From: UBA4246 sp045113695
Lineage (GTDB): Bacteria > Bacillota > Clostridia > Christensenellales > Aristaeellaceae
Assembly: GCA_045113695.1 (NCBI GenBank)
Contig: JBGUJG010000129.1
Location: 1-45,665, forward strand
Direction: 5' to 3'
DNA: 45,665 nucleotides
Below, in pieces: positions 1-9,288 of this stretch. Made by a program: the position numbers and the translations under genes. Each line of letters begins with the position of its first letter. Position 1 is the first letter of the stretch. A model generated the notes under the pieces. The model had not been told where the DNA came from and did not search any database. It worked only from the letters and a program-made list of their open reading frames with translations.

Positions 1-71
1 TTGCGGTTGCTAAACCTTTCGGTGCGTCTTTAGACGTACGCCGGAGATATGCCTTGAAGGCACGGTGCATA

Positions 72-95
72 CCACCGGCTTAGCCGGCGCTTTTT
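72..95 (+). terminator. Possible terminator of an upstream transcript
   Basis: A short GC stem (75-79 with 83-87) is followed by five Ts at 91-95. It is preceded by two more small hairpins, CGTC/GACG at 25-36 and GCC/GGC at 51-61, so bases 1-95 look like the structured 3' end of a transcript entering from the left. I cannot assign it to a known RNA family, and the upstream part lies outside the window. Confidence 0.4.
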
Positions 96-132
96 ATTCA
101 GGTGAAAATGCATTCAAAAAACAGCCGTCCCC

Positions 133-161
133 TTGAAACCGGTCTGATCCTGTAATAAAAT
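133..161 (+). promoter_or_regulatory. Sigma-A promoter of gdhA
   Basis: TTGAAA at 133-138 and TAAAAT at 156-161 are separated by 17 nt. Each hexamer matches the vegetative consensus at five of six positions. A TG at 151-152 lies near the -10 box. The start codon of gdhA is about 58 nt downstream. Confidence 0.75.
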
Positions 162-218
162 ATGCGCTGTATACAAAGCTTCTGTGTGCAAGGGAGCAAA
201 CGGAAAGGAGATTACCCC

Positions 219-1556
219 ATGAACGCATATGTACAGAAAGTATTTGACGGCCTGAAAGCCCGCAACCCCCAGGAAAAGGAATTCCTGCAGGCGGCGACCG
301 AGGTGCTGGAGGCCCTTTCTCCCGTTTTTGACAAACATCCCGAATATGAGAAGATCGGCCTGCTGGACCGTTTTGTGGAGCCGGACCGCATCATCATGTT
401 CCGCGTCCCGTGGGTGGACGACAAGGGCCAGGTGCAGGTCAACCGCGGCTACCGCGTTCAGTTCAACAACGCCATCGGCCCGTACAAGGGCGGTCTGCGG
501 CTCCATCCCAGCGTCAACCTGTCCGTCATCAAGTTCCTGGGCTTTGAGCAGGTGCTCAAGAACAGCCTGACCGGTCTGCCCATCGGCGGCGGCAAGGGCG
601 GCAGCGACTTCGACCCCAAGGGCAAGTCCGACAACGAAGTGATGCGCTTCTGCCAAAGCTTCATGACCGAGCTCTTTAAATATGTAGGAAAAGACGAAGA
701 CGTCCCCGCCGGCGACATCGGCGTAGGCGCCCGCGAGATCGGTTTCCTGTACGGCCAGTACAAGCGGATCACCGGCCTGTACGAAGGCGTGCTGACCGGC
801 AAGGGCCTGACCTGGGGCGGCTCCCTGGCCCGCAAGGAAGCCACCGGCTTCGGCCTGTGCTACATGACCAACGCCATGCTGCGCAAGCACGGCCTGTCCT
901 TTGAGGGCAAGCGCGTGGTCGTCTCCGGCAGCGGCAACGTGGCCATCTACGCCGCGCAGAAGGCCACCGAACTGGGCGGCCAGGTGATCGCGATGAGCGA
1001 CTCCAACGGCTACGTCGTGGATGAAAAGGGCATCGACCTGGCCGTCGTCAAGCAGATCAAAGAGGTCGAGCGCGGCCGCATCAAGGAATACGCCGCCCGC
1101 GTGCCCGGCGCCGTTTACACCGAAGGCTTCCGCGGCATCTGGACGGTCAAGTGCGACATCGCCCTGCCCTGCGCGACCCAGAACGAACTCGACCTGGACG
1201 GCGCGAAAGCCCTGGTGGCCAACAAGTGCTTCGCCGTCTGCGAAGGCGCGAACATGCCCACCACCCTGGAAGCGACCCAGTACCTCCAGCAGAACGGCGT
1301 CTACTTTGTGCCCGGCAAGGCAGCCAACGCCGGCGGCGTCGCCGTCAGCGCGCTTGAAATGAGCCAGAACTCCCTGCGCCTGTCCTGGACCTTCGAAGAG
1401 GTCGACGCCCGCCTGCACGGCATCATGGAGAACATCTTCAAGGCCATCGACTCTGCCGCCAAGGAATACGGCCAGGAGGACAACTATGTGACCGGCGCCA
1501 ACATCGCCGGCTTCCTGAAGGTCGCCGACGCCATGGTCGCGCACGGGTGCGTGTAA
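219..1556 (+). CDS. gdhA: Glutamate dehydrogenase (hexameric, probably NADP-dependent)
   Basis: This enzyme interconverts glutamate with 2-oxoglutarate plus ammonia and is a main cytoplasmic route of ammonia assimilation. The 445-residue length is normal for the hexameric family. Visible family motifs are the substrate-site segment PYKGGLRLHPSVN, the glycine-rich LPIGGGKGGSDFDPKG with its conserved lysine, DVPAGDIGVGAREIGF, and a Rossmann loop GSGNVA in the C-terminal half. The ATG at 219 was chosen over an in-frame ATG at 162 because GGAAAGGAG at 202-210 is correctly spaced from it and the upstream promoter would overlap the longer start. It is monocistronic, with its own promoter and a strong terminator. 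Cofactor preference is inferred from family resemblance, not read from a diagnostic residue. Confidence 0.96.
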   Translation: MNAYVQKVFDGLKARNPQEKEFLQAATEVLEALSPVFDKHPEYEKIGLLDRFVEPDRIIMFRVPWVDDKGQVQVNRGYRVQFNNAIGPYKGGLRLHPSVNLSVIKFLGFEQVLKNSLTGLPIGGGKGGSDFDPKGKSDNEVMRFCQSFMTELFKYVGKDEDVPAGDIGVGAREIGFLYGQYKRITGLYEGVLTGKGLTWGGSLARKEATGFGLCYMTNAMLRKHGLSFEGKRVVVSGSGNVAIYAAQKATELGGQVIAMSDSNGYVVDEKGIDLAVVKQIKEVERGRIKEYAARVPGAVYTEGFRGIWTVKCDIALPCATQNELDLDGAKALVANKCFAVCEGANMPTTLEATQYLQQNGVYFVPGKAANAGGVAVSALEMSQNSLRLSWTFEEVDARLHGIMENIFKAIDSAAKEYGQEDNYVTGANIAGFLKVADAMVAHGCV

Positions 1557-1607
1557 GCGGCGTTTCGCCAGCTGAACGTCATCCACCGGTCATACAACTT
1601 CTTTTTT

Positions 1608-1641
1608 CCGCCGCGGAGCTATCCGCGGCGGGTTCTTTTTT
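1608..1641 (+). terminator. Rho-independent terminator after gdhA
   Basis: A perfect 9-bp GC stem (1608-1616 with 1623-1631, loop AGCTAT) is followed by GTTCTTTTTT. T residues also precede the stem, at 1602-1607, but on the opposite strand these become As, so it should act on the plus strand. Confidence 0.9.
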
Positions 1642-1684
1642 CTGGCGTCAAAAAGAGGAAAACGGATTTGTCCTGATTATCTGC

Positions 1685-1713
1685 TTGTATTTTTCTTCGA
1701 TTTTGATTATACT
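1685..1713 (+). promoter_or_regulatory. Sigma-A promoter of the LRR/transglutaminase gene
   Basis: TTGTAT at 1685-1690 and TATACT at 1708-1713 are separated by 17 nt, about 55 nt upstream of the chosen start codon. The same TATACT -10 box recurs at several other promoters in the window. Confidence 0.7.
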
Positions 1714-1768
1714 TGTGCCAACAGAATCAATTTCTTCTGACTCCCTGTCTGATAGAAAGGTGAATTTC

Positions 1769-4700
1769 ATGAGCAAAAAAATGATCTACCGCATTATAAC
1801 CCTGGTTCTCCTTTCCGTGTGTCTGCCTGTCCTGGCGGAAACGGCCGGCCAAGTCACGGAAAAACAGTACCGCCCTGCCCATGGCATCAGCAATGAAAAA
1901 GCCCTGGAAGGCTACATCAACCGCGTTTTCGGCATCACTCCGGAGATTACTCCGAGAAACGCCTCGCTGACAGGCCTGAATCAGGAAATATATGATGCGC
2001 TGGTCCCTCTCATCCGGCAGGTTGCCGCCGGGCAGCAGCAGTTCACAACTTTCACGGTGCAGGTCAGCGGAACCGACGGGTTTGATCTGGACAAAGTGGT
2101 CGATGCACTCCTGGTAAATCTTCCGTTTGATATGTACTGGTACGATAAAGATGAACTGAGCGGTGTTTCATACAATTCCAGCGGTCTTTATTCCTTTTTC
2201 TTCCCTGTAGCGCCTGATTTTTCTGCGGATGGATCCGCCGGTTCCACGGAAATCAATACAGCTATCGGCGAATCGATCACCACGGCGCTCAATACTGCTC
2301 AGAACATCATTATCTCAAACCAGAACAACTCCGATCCGGATAAACTGACGGCTTACAAAAATGCGATCTGCGGTCTTGTTTCCTATAACCAAGCGGTCGC
2401 AGATGATGACACCATGCCATACGGCAACCCCTGGCAGATGATCTGGGTCTTTGATGGGGATCCGGATACAAACGTCGTCTGTGAAGGTTATTCGAAGGCT
2501 TTTAAATACCTTTGCGACAACTCTTCCTTCCGCAGCCAGAATCTCTCTGTTTCCATCGTTACAGGAACCATGATCGACGATACCGGCGAGGGCCCCCACA
2601 TGTGGAACCTGGTCGCCATGGGAGACGGAAAAAACTATCTGGCGGACATCACCAACTGTGACGAAGGTTCTGTCGGTTATCCGGACGCTCTGTTCATGGC
2701 CGGTTCCGGCCGGCCGTATTCCGATAACGGTTTGTCTGGCTACATCTTTTCTGCCGACGGAACCGATATCGTCTATGCCTATGACGGCGAAATGGCCGGC
2801 CTGTATACGGAAGCGGAACTGACCGTGTCCGAAACCGCTTATGTCCCTCCGGCCGGGCCGCAGATCGTTGCCGACGGCGTCTGCGGCGACGATCTGACCT
2901 GGACGCTGGACAGCACAGGAACGCTCACCGTCAGCGGGACCGGGGAAATGTACGGCGGCTGGAATGAAGAAGAGAATCCATGGGCCGGCCATAAGGCAGA
3001 AATCCTTCACGCCGTCGTGGAGCAGGGCGTCACTTCCCTGGGGCTTGCCGCCTTCCGTAACTGCGAGTACATGACCGATATTTCCCTGCCGGATACCCTG
3101 ACATATATCGGCTATCAGGCGCTCGGGGGCTGCTACAGACTGACTGATGTCACCATTCCGGACAACGTCACCTTTATCGGCCGCTGGGCTTTTTCCGGAT
3201 GCCCCATCACCAGCATCATCATTCCCTCTGCCGTTACTGAAATTGAGTTCGGCGCTTTCTCCTTTTGCAATCAGCTGGAAGAAATCATCATCGCTCCCGG
3301 CAATCATTCCTATCTCGTGGATGAAGACGGCGTGCTGTTCTCTGCGGATCAGACAAAACTGCTCTGGTACCCCATTCCCAGAACCATGACTTCTTACACC
3401 GTGCCGGATACTGTCACCACCCTGGACGGCAACGCATTCTCCGTGTGTGTAAACCTGCAGGAAATCATTCTGCCGGCCGGTCTTTTCACCATCGGCGATT
3501 CCGCTTTTGACCGGTGTCAGAACCTGACCGATGTCTATTTTCAGGGAGATGAGGATACCTGGTCCTCCCTTAACATCCTGGACGGAAACAGCTCCCTCAC
3601 GGACGCCCGGGTTCATTGCGTCCAGGCTTCCGGATCCTGCGGAGAAAACCTGACCTGGCGCCTGTATCAGAACGGAATCCTGACCGTCAGCGGGACCGGG
3701 GCGATGGCCGATTATGAAACGGACACCGCCGTTCCATGGTACAGATACAGAGATGAAATCGTCCGCGCCGTGATTGAACCGGGCGTTGCTTCTGTCGGCG
3801 CTCATGCTTTCCATAACTGCGCAAACATGACCGGCGTTTCCCTGCCCCAGGGACTGACCGGCATCGGGCCCTGCGCGTTCCAGAAGTGCGGCAGCCTGAC
3901 GGGAGAACTGGTGATTCCTTCCTCTGTCACAAGTATCGGCGGCGCATCTTTCCAGTACTGCTCCGGCCTGACCGGCAATCTGATCATTCCTTCTTCCGTG
4001 ACCGACATCGGGGATAATGCTTTTCAGTTCTGCAGCGGGCTGACCGGCCTGACGCTCCCCTCCGGACTTACCAGTATCGGCGCGTGGTCCTTTCATCAAT
4101 GTACGGGTCTCGTTTCTCAGCTGGCTCTTCCAGAGGGGCTTACCGTCATTTCAGACGGTGCTTTCTCCGGAAGCTCCGGTTTGACGGGCAATCTCACCAT
4201 CCCTTCCTCCGTGACCGCTGTCGGAGAATATGCTTTCGAGAACTGTTCCGGTCTGACGGGCCTGGTCATTCCTTCATCTGTCAACAGCATCGGCAACTAC
4301 GCATTCTGGCAGTGTACAGGGCTTGTTTCCCCGCTGACCCTGCCGGAAGGTCTTCAGACCATTGGAAGCGGCGCGTTCAGCGGGTGCTCCGGCCTGACCG
4401 GCGGTCTGACCATTCCTTCTTCCGTCACCAGTATTGAAGCTTTCACATTTCAGAATTGCTCCAGTCTGACAGGTTTGACACTCCCTTCCGGATTGACCGG
4501 CATCGGTGACTTCGCATTCCAGAACTGCTCCGGCCTGACTGGCAATCTGATCATTCCTTCTTCCGTAACCGCTATCGGAGAATATACATTCCAGAATTGC
4601 TCGGGGCTTGTTTCCGCGCTGGCGCTTCCGGATGGACTCACTGCCATCGCAAACGGCTCATTCGGCGGGTGCTCCGGCCTGACCGGCCATCTGATCATTC

Positions 4701-6319
4701 CTTCTTCCGTGACCGCTGTCGGAGAATACGCCTTCGCGGACTGTTCCGGTCTGACCGGCCTGGTCATTCCTTCATCTGTCAACAGCATCGGCAAATGCGC
4801 TTTCTGTAACTGTACGGGGCTTGTTGCCCCGCTGACGCTGCCAGAGGGTCTCCATACCATTGGAGACCTCGCTTTCTCCCACTGCTCCGGTCTGACCGGC
4901 AATCTGACCTTTCCTTCTTCCATGACCGTCATCGGTGAATATGCCTTCGAATACTGTTCCGGCCTGACGGGCAGCCTGGTCCTTCCTTCCGCGCTCACCA
5001 GTGTGGGAGAAGGGGCATTTGCCCGCTGCACAGGATTTTCCGGATACCTGCAGGTTCCCGGCAGCGTCCTCAGTATTGCCGACGGAGCTTTCTATGACTG
5101 CAACGGCCTTACGGATATTTACTATGCGGGCTCGTGGGATGACTGGTACGCCGTCGCACCCAATCCCGGCCCATACAACGGCGCGGCTTTACACTTCGGC
5201 GCCGCCGTTTCCGAGTCCGGCTGGTTCGGAACCAGCAATCCTTTCCTCTGGATTCTGGACAGCAGAGGGCATCTGCTCGTCCGCGGATCGGGCGACATGG
5301 AATCTTTCCGGGATGATCAGGATATTCCCTGGTATCCTTACCGCCAGGACATTTTACACCTCACAGTAGCGCCGGGCGTCACCGGGATCGGCGCACACGC
5401 ATTCAAACAATTAACTCAGCTTGTCTCGGTTTTCCTGCCGGACGGGCTTGAGTATATCGGCGGCTGCGCATTTGATCATTGCGAAAGCCTCCCAGAAATC
5501 AGCCTGCCTGAAAGCGTTGCCACCATTGAATGGTATTCTTTCGGCAGCTGCTATGCATTGACCGACATCTTCATTCCCCGTAACCTGACAACGATCGGCG
5601 ATGCCGCGTTTGCTTACTGCTTGGAGCTTTCGCAGATCACAGTGGATGCGGATAACCCCGCCTTTACGACTGAAGAAGGTGTTCTTCTGACCCTGGACAG
5701 GACGGAGTTGGTATGCTATCCGCCGAAAAAGGACAAAAACACCTATTCCGTTCCCGATACGGTAACAACCATCCGGACTGAGGCGTTTTCCGCCTGTGAA
5801 ACCCTGTGCTGGATAATCCTTCCTCCGCGCCTGGAATCTATCGGGGAAAGCGCTTTTTCCTGGTGTTCCCAATTATCGCAAATCAGAATTCCGGCCGGCG
5901 TTGCGGCCATCCCTCAGAAAGCTTTTTCTTACTGCTCGTCGCTGACAGCCATTCACATTCCGGCAAGCGTCCGCAATATCGGGAATCAGGCGTTCTACCG
6001 CTGCGACAGCCTGGCAGATGTCTATTATTTCGGCACGGAGCCGGAATGGAACGCCGTCTTCATTGAGGACAACAATGAATCTCTGACAAACGCAGTCCTC
6101 CACTTCATCCACCCGGACCTGATCCTCCCCGCGCAGCTGACCGCCATTGAGTCGGAAGCCTTCGCCGGCATTCCGGCAGGCTCGTGCATCTTCGTTCCCG
6201 ATACGGTTGCAGCGATTGCGCCGGACGCCTTTGATCCGGGAACGGTCATCGTCACGCCCGCCGGCAGCTATGCGGCAGGATGGGCCGCAGAGAACGGCTT
6301 TGCCTGTTTTGAACAGTAA
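1769..6319 (+). CDS. Secreted LRR_5 (BspA-type) protein with transglutaminase-like domain
   Basis: A 1516-residue exported protein. The start at 1769 gives a classical signal peptide (MSKK, hydrophobic core, cut near LAETAG) and has AGAAAGG upstream; the open frame extends further up but without a signal. Residues about 60-330 resemble the transglutaminase/protease fold, with a plausible triad Cys238 (VCEGYSKAF), His277 (HMWNL) and Asp293 (ADITN). The rest is a long array of 23-24-residue LRR_5 repeats (pattern LxIPSSVTxIGxxAFxxCSGL). It is broken three times by a clostridial module beginning with a CG-x-LTW-like motif and SGTG. Such repeats usually mediate surface adhesion; the catalytic domain could cross-link or cleave peptide bonds. 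No sortase motif or SLH domain is seen at the C-terminus, so anchoring is unknown. It has its own promoter and terminator. Confidence 0.88.
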   Translation: MSKKMIYRIITLVLLSVCLPVLAETAGQVTEKQYRPAHGISNEKALEGYINRVFGITPEITPRNASLTGLNQEIYDALVPLIRQVAAGQQQFTTFTVQVSGTDGFDLDKVVDALLVNLPFDMYWYDKDELSGVSYNSSGLYSFFFPVAPDFSADGSAGSTEINTAIGESITTALNTAQNIIISNQNNSDPDKLTAYKNAICGLVSYNQAVADDDTMPYGNPWQMIWVFDGDPDTNVVCEGYSKAFKYLCDNSSFRSQNLSVSIVTGTMIDDTGEGPHMWNLVAMGDGKNYLADITNCDEGSVGYPDALFMAGSGRPYSDNGLSGYIFSADGTDIVYAYDGEMAGLYTEAELTVSETAYVPPAGPQIVADGVCGDDLTWTLDSTGTLTVSGTGEMYGGWNEEENPWAGHKAEILHAVVEQGVTSLGLAAFRNCEYMTDISLPDTLTYIGYQALGGCYRLTDVTIPDNVTFIGRWAFSGCPITSIIIPSAVTEIEFGAFSFCNQLEEIIIAPGNHSYLVDEDGVLFSADQTKLLWYPIPRTMTSYTVPDTVTTLDGNAFSVCVNLQEIILPAGLFTIGDSAFDRCQNLTDVYFQGDEDTWSSLNILDGNSSLTDARVHCVQASGSCGENLTWRLYQNGILTVSGTGAMADYETDTAVPWYRYRDEIVRAVIEPGVASVGAHAFHNCANMTGVSLPQGLTGIGPCAFQKCGSLTGELVIPSSVTSIGGASFQYCSGLTGNLIIPSSVTDIGDNAFQFCSGLTGLTLPSGLTSIGAWSFHQCTGLVSQLALPEGLTVISDGAFSGSSGLTGNLTIPSSVTAVGEYAFENCSGLTGLVIPSSVNSIGNYAFWQCTGLVSPLTLPEGLQTIGSGAFSGCSGLTGGLTIPSSVTSIEAFTFQNCSSLTGLTLPSGLTGIGDFAFQNCSGLTGNLIIPSSVTAIGEYTFQNCSGLVSALALPDGLTAIANGSFGGCSGLTGHLIIPSSVTAVGEYAFADCSGLTGLVIPSSVNSIGKCAFCNCTGLVAPLTLPEGLHTIGDLAFSHCSGLTGNLTFPSSMTVIGEYAFEYCSGLTGSLVLPSALTSVGEGAFARCTGFSGYLQVPGSVLSIADGAFYDCNGLTDIYYAGSWDDWYAVAPNPGPYNGAALHFGAAVSESGWFGTSNPFLWILDSRGHLLVRGSGDMESFRDDQDIPWYPYRQDILHLTVAPGVTGIGAHAFKQLTQLVSVFLPDGLEYIGGCAFDHCESLPEISLPESVATIEWYSFGSCYALTDIFIPRNLTTIGDAAFAYCLELSQITVDADNPAFTTEEGVLLTLDRTELVCYPPKKDKNTYSVPDTVTTIRTEAFSACETLCWIILPPRLESIGESAFSWCSQLSQIRIPAGVAAIPQKAFSYCSSLTAIHIPASVRNIGNQAFYRCDSLADVYYFGTEPEWNAVFIEDNNESLTNAVLHFIHPDLILPAQLTAIESEAFAGIPAGSCIFVPDTVAAIAPDAFDPGTVIVTPAGSYAAGWAAENGFACFEQ
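4199..4908 (+). repeat. 498-nt higher-order duplication inside the LRR array
   Basis: Sequence at 4199-4410 recurs at 4697-4908, exactly 498 nt (166 codons, seven LRR units) later. It includes a long near-identical run around the codons for GLVIPSSVNSIG (4251-4296 and 4749-4794). The difference is a multiple of three, so the frame is kept. This indicates a recent internal duplication of a seven-repeat block. Confidence 0.8.
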
Positions 6320-6368
6320 TGGTCCGATTCTCCGGGACTGATGCCATTGTCCACCATAACGTGTTATG

Positions 6369-6398
6369 CCGCCGCGGGGTTTCCCGCGGCGGTTTTTT
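6369..6398 (+). terminator. Rho-independent terminator
   Basis: A perfect 10-bp stem CCGCCGCGGG/CCCGCGGCGG (6369-6378 with 6383-6392) with a 4-nt loop is followed by six Ts. It ends the LRR/transglutaminase transcript. Confidence 0.92.
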
Positions 6399-6432
6399 CT
6401 GCTGATTTGACCGAAAAATCAGCGGGGAACCA

Positions 6433-6461
6433 TTGATTATTTCCGGCGTTCCGGATATACT
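6433..6461 (+). promoter_or_regulatory. Sigma-A promoter of the LRR/papain-like gene
   Basis: TTGATT at 6433-6438 and TATACT at 6456-6461 are separated by 17 nt, 54 nt upstream of the start codon at 6516. Confidence 0.72.
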
Positions 6462-6515
6462 GAAACCATGGTTGGACAAATCTGTCTCATCCCTGCCGAA
6501 CAAAGGAGAATCCGC

Positions 6516-9089
6516 ATGAAAAAACGTCTCGCTTCCCTGTTCATTTTCGTATTGCTCCTGGGGCTGCCGTTCTGCGCGTCCGCCGATGAGCTGAAGCTGC
6601 CCGCAGGCGTCATAACCATCGAAGAAGAGGCGTTCCGCGCGGATACTTCGCTGGATCAGGTGGTCCTCCCCGCAGGCATCCGGACCATTGAGGCTTTTGC
6701 GTTTCACCAGAGCAGCCTGACGGAGATCAATTTTCCCGCCAGCCTGAGGACCATCGGCGTGCAGGCCTTTGACGACTGCAACCGGCTGACCGCCGTGACC
6801 GTTGAAAACGGCCTGAAAACCATTGGCGACTATGCCTTTTACTCCTGTGACAATCTGAAGCAGATCTATCTTCCCCCGAGTGTCCAGACCATCGGGGATA
6901 ACGCCTTTGCATTCTGCCATCCGGATTTCTGCATCTACGCTGAAAAAAACAGTTTTGCCGAAGCGTGGGCGGATCTTCATGATATCCCCGTTCATCCTGT
7001 TCATGCTCTGCCCGCTGTCGGTTCGTATTATACCTCTCCGTTTACATGGGAAGGACAGGTTCACTGTTTTTGGCTCCGTGTCTCGGAGCTTGATGAACTG
7101 AACAGCGGTTTCAAGTTCCGCGCCGAAAAATCGGTCGGTTCGGAAAGCAACGATTATTCGGCCTGGGCTTACTGGAATGAAGACAGCCAGGCGTTCCGGT
7201 TTTCCACGACTGACAGCAATGGCGCCCAGAGCGGTTCTCTGAGCCTGAACGGCCGTTCCGTTTCCCTTACCATCGGCGATCAGTTCCAGAATACCTACAC
7301 CCTGGGCACTGAGGTCACCGCCGTCACCCTGTCTTCCAAAGGCCTGGCGCTGACGTCTGACGCCCCCACCGCGCAGCTGACCGCCGCTCTGGAACCCTCC
7401 GGCGCGACCTATACCGCGCTCATGTGGTACTCCGACAACGAAGAAGCCGCAACGGTTTCGCAGGACGGCCTGGTCACCGCTACCGGGAACGGAAATGCCA
7501 CGATCTATGTCATGCCCTACGATGACAGCCGTGAGCTGGTTTTTGACACCTGCTGCGTCAGCGTGAATGACGGCAGCGGCGTCACCGATCTCTCCTACTC
7601 GTTCGGCAATAATTCCTATGACTTCCATTACGGGGAAAACTATCAGATTCTGCCTTCCAAGTATCAGCAGTTTTTCACCGAATACCAGTACAGTTACATC
7701 GTTGACAACGGAGGAACATGGGGCGGCAGCTGCTTTGGCATGAGCTCAACATCGGCCATGATGGTCAGCCCGAACAGCTCCCTGCGGCCAAATTGGTTCG
7801 GCTCCGGCAAAGAACACCCATATCAGCTGCTGATCAGCGACTGGAGCGGCAGGCTGGACATGACGGTAACCGAAATGATCGAATGCGTACAGCTCATGCA
7901 GTATATTCCCTCCCTGTATGGCACCGACTGCAATCTGCAAACCCTCTGCAATCTGGTCAAAAACGCCGAGACCACGCATGACTATCCGATCATCGGCCTG
8001 TACGGAAAGGACAGCGACGGAAAAGGCTGGGGACATGCCATGGTCGGATACAAATATGAAAAAATCAGCAGCACGTCCGCCCGTCTGCACGTGTACGACC
8101 CCAATTTCCCGATGACAGACCGGTATCTCAACATTCAGACCAGGACGAACGGGACCGTCATTCAGCCTTCGAATTACCGCAATACTTACCTGATGAACGA
8201 TGAGCTCGTCCCGCTCCAGTTCGATTATACCGCCCTGTCCGCTGTCCGTTCCGAATGGAATTCTGGTTCCTTCGGCAAAGCGACCAATATGATGGCCGTT
8301 TCCGCCGGCAATTTCTCCATCCTGGACGCTTCCGGCAAAACGGTCGCAACCATGCATAACGGCTCCTTCCGGAGCTCTCAGAACGGTATTTTCCTGTTCA
8401 GGGGCGCCGGGATCCGGACGAAGGATTATCTGGTGTACCTCCCCAGCGGTCAGTATACCATCCTGAACGAAGAAAGCGGCAGTTGGACGGTGGATACAGT
8501 CAACGCCTACCGCCGCTCTACCGTGGAAACCTCCTCTTCTTCCGTCACCGTGAACCTGTCTGACGGCGGTATGGTCAACGATGTCACGATCGGCGCCGGG
8601 CAGAACGAAACATACAGCGTTCTCCTGCGTTCAGAGCAGGATTCTTACAGCACAGTCAGCTATTCCGGCCGGAGCGGCGGCGCCGGCGTATCGGTGGGCG
8701 TGACCCGGGGTGATTTCCATCTGGCCGGCGGTGCGGCGGCTTCCAGCCTGCGCGTCAACGGCGCCGCCATCCAGACCGGTCTGATTTCCGTCACGCCGAA
8801 GGGCGCCGATCTGTTTGCCTATCGCCTCCTTTCCTGGAAGGACGGCCAGGCCGCCGCCGAGGTAAAGAACCTGCAGAAGACCGCCTTCCGCGGCACCCTG
8901 GCGATGGCTGCCTATGACGCGGACGGTCAGCTGATCAGCATGAACATGCACTCTGTCAGCCTGGGCGAAAACGGTACGGAAAGAATCACCCTGACCGCTG
9001 CCGAAAATGCCGCTTCCGTCAAAGTCTTCATGCTGGACAAGAACCTGATGCCGGCCGGCAACGACAAAGTGTTCCGTCCGGGAGACTGA
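6516..9089 (+). CDS. Secreted LRR_5 / Ig-like / papain-like cysteine peptidase
   Basis: An 857-residue exported protein. The ATG at 6516 follows AAAGGAG (6502-6508) and opens a clear signal peptide (MKKRL, then FIFVLLLGL, cut near CASA). Residues about 25-150 hold five LRR_5 repeats. Residues about 270-360 look like a Big_2 bacterial Ig-like domain (LTSDAPTAQLTA, ending VTATGNGNATIYV). The central part resembles a papain-like fold, with Cys406 in GGSCFGMS, His507 in GWGHAMVGY and Asp528/Asn530 in VYDPN as the candidate catalytic set. The last 250 residues are beta-rich and unassigned. A secreted peptidase or transpeptidase tethered through LRR repeats is the best reading, but activity is inferred from motif order only. 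It is flanked by its own promoter and terminator. Confidence 0.85.
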   Translation: MKKRLASLFIFVLLLGLPFCASADELKLPAGVITIEEEAFRADTSLDQVVLPAGIRTIEAFAFHQSSLTEINFPASLRTIGVQAFDDCNRLTAVTVENGLKTIGDYAFYSCDNLKQIYLPPSVQTIGDNAFAFCHPDFCIYAEKNSFAEAWADLHDIPVHPVHALPAVGSYYTSPFTWEGQVHCFWLRVSELDELNSGFKFRAEKSVGSESNDYSAWAYWNEDSQAFRFSTTDSNGAQSGSLSLNGRSVSLTIGDQFQNTYTLGTEVTAVTLSSKGLALTSDAPTAQLTAALEPSGATYTALMWYSDNEEAATVSQDGLVTATGNGNATIYVMPYDDSRELVFDTCCVSVNDGSGVTDLSYSFGNNSYDFHYGENYQILPSKYQQFFTEYQYSYIVDNGGTWGGSCFGMSSTSAMMVSPNSSLRPNWFGSGKEHPYQLLISDWSGRLDMTVTEMIECVQLMQYIPSLYGTDCNLQTLCNLVKNAETTHDYPIIGLYGKDSDGKGWGHAMVGYKYEKISSTSARLHVYDPNFPMTDRYLNIQTRTNGTVIQPSNYRNTYLMNDELVPLQFDYTALSAVRSEWNSGSFGKATNMMAVSAGNFSILDASGKTVATMHNGSFRSSQNGIFLFRGAGIRTKDYLVYLPSGQYTILNEESGSWTVDTVNAYRRSTVETSSSSVTVNLSDGGMVNDVTIGAGQNETYSVLLRSEQDSYSTVSYSGRSGGAGVSVGVTRGDFHLAGGAAASSLRVNGAAIQTGLISVTPKGADLFAYRLLSWKDGQAAAEVKNLQKTAFRGTLAMAAYDADGQLISMNMHSVSLGENGTERITLTAAENAASVKVFMLDKNLMPAGNDKVFRPGD

Positions 9090-9134
9090 AACACCCTGCG
9101 TTCTTCCGTTCCCGATCTGAAAAAATAACCGCCG

Positions 9135-9175
9135 GCAAAGCCGCCGCCCCTTTTATGCGGCGGCTTTGCATTTTC
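9135..9175 (+). terminator. Rho-independent terminator
   Basis: A perfect 12-bp stem GCAAAGCCGCCG/CGGCGGCTTTGC (9135-9146 with 9158-9169) is followed by ATTTTC. It terminates the papain-like gene ahead of the kinase gene. Confidence 0.9.
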
Positions 9176-9222
9176 TTCCGGCAGCCCGGAAATCTCCTTC
9201 TTCCGGCAGGAAAAAAGAGGAT

Positions 9223-9248
9223 CCTGTCGAATAGGACAGGGATATACT
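9223..9248 (+). promoter_or_regulatory. Kinase promoter with an overlapping inverted repeat
   Basis: TATACT at 9243-9248 is the same -10 box used by the two preceding genes, but no good -35 hexamer lies 17 nt upstream. Instead a perfect inverted repeat CCTGTC-6-GACAGG occupies 9223-9240, immediately upstream of the -10. Such a placement is typical of an operator or activator site. The protein that would bind it is unknown. Confidence 0.45.
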
Positions 9249-9288
9249 TCAGCCGCTTTCCGGCTGAGCCGATCACGGGGAAAAATGT

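Noticed and set aside
114..1586. 490-codon open frame on the minus strand
   Set aside because: It is antisense to gdhA, which is unambiguous.
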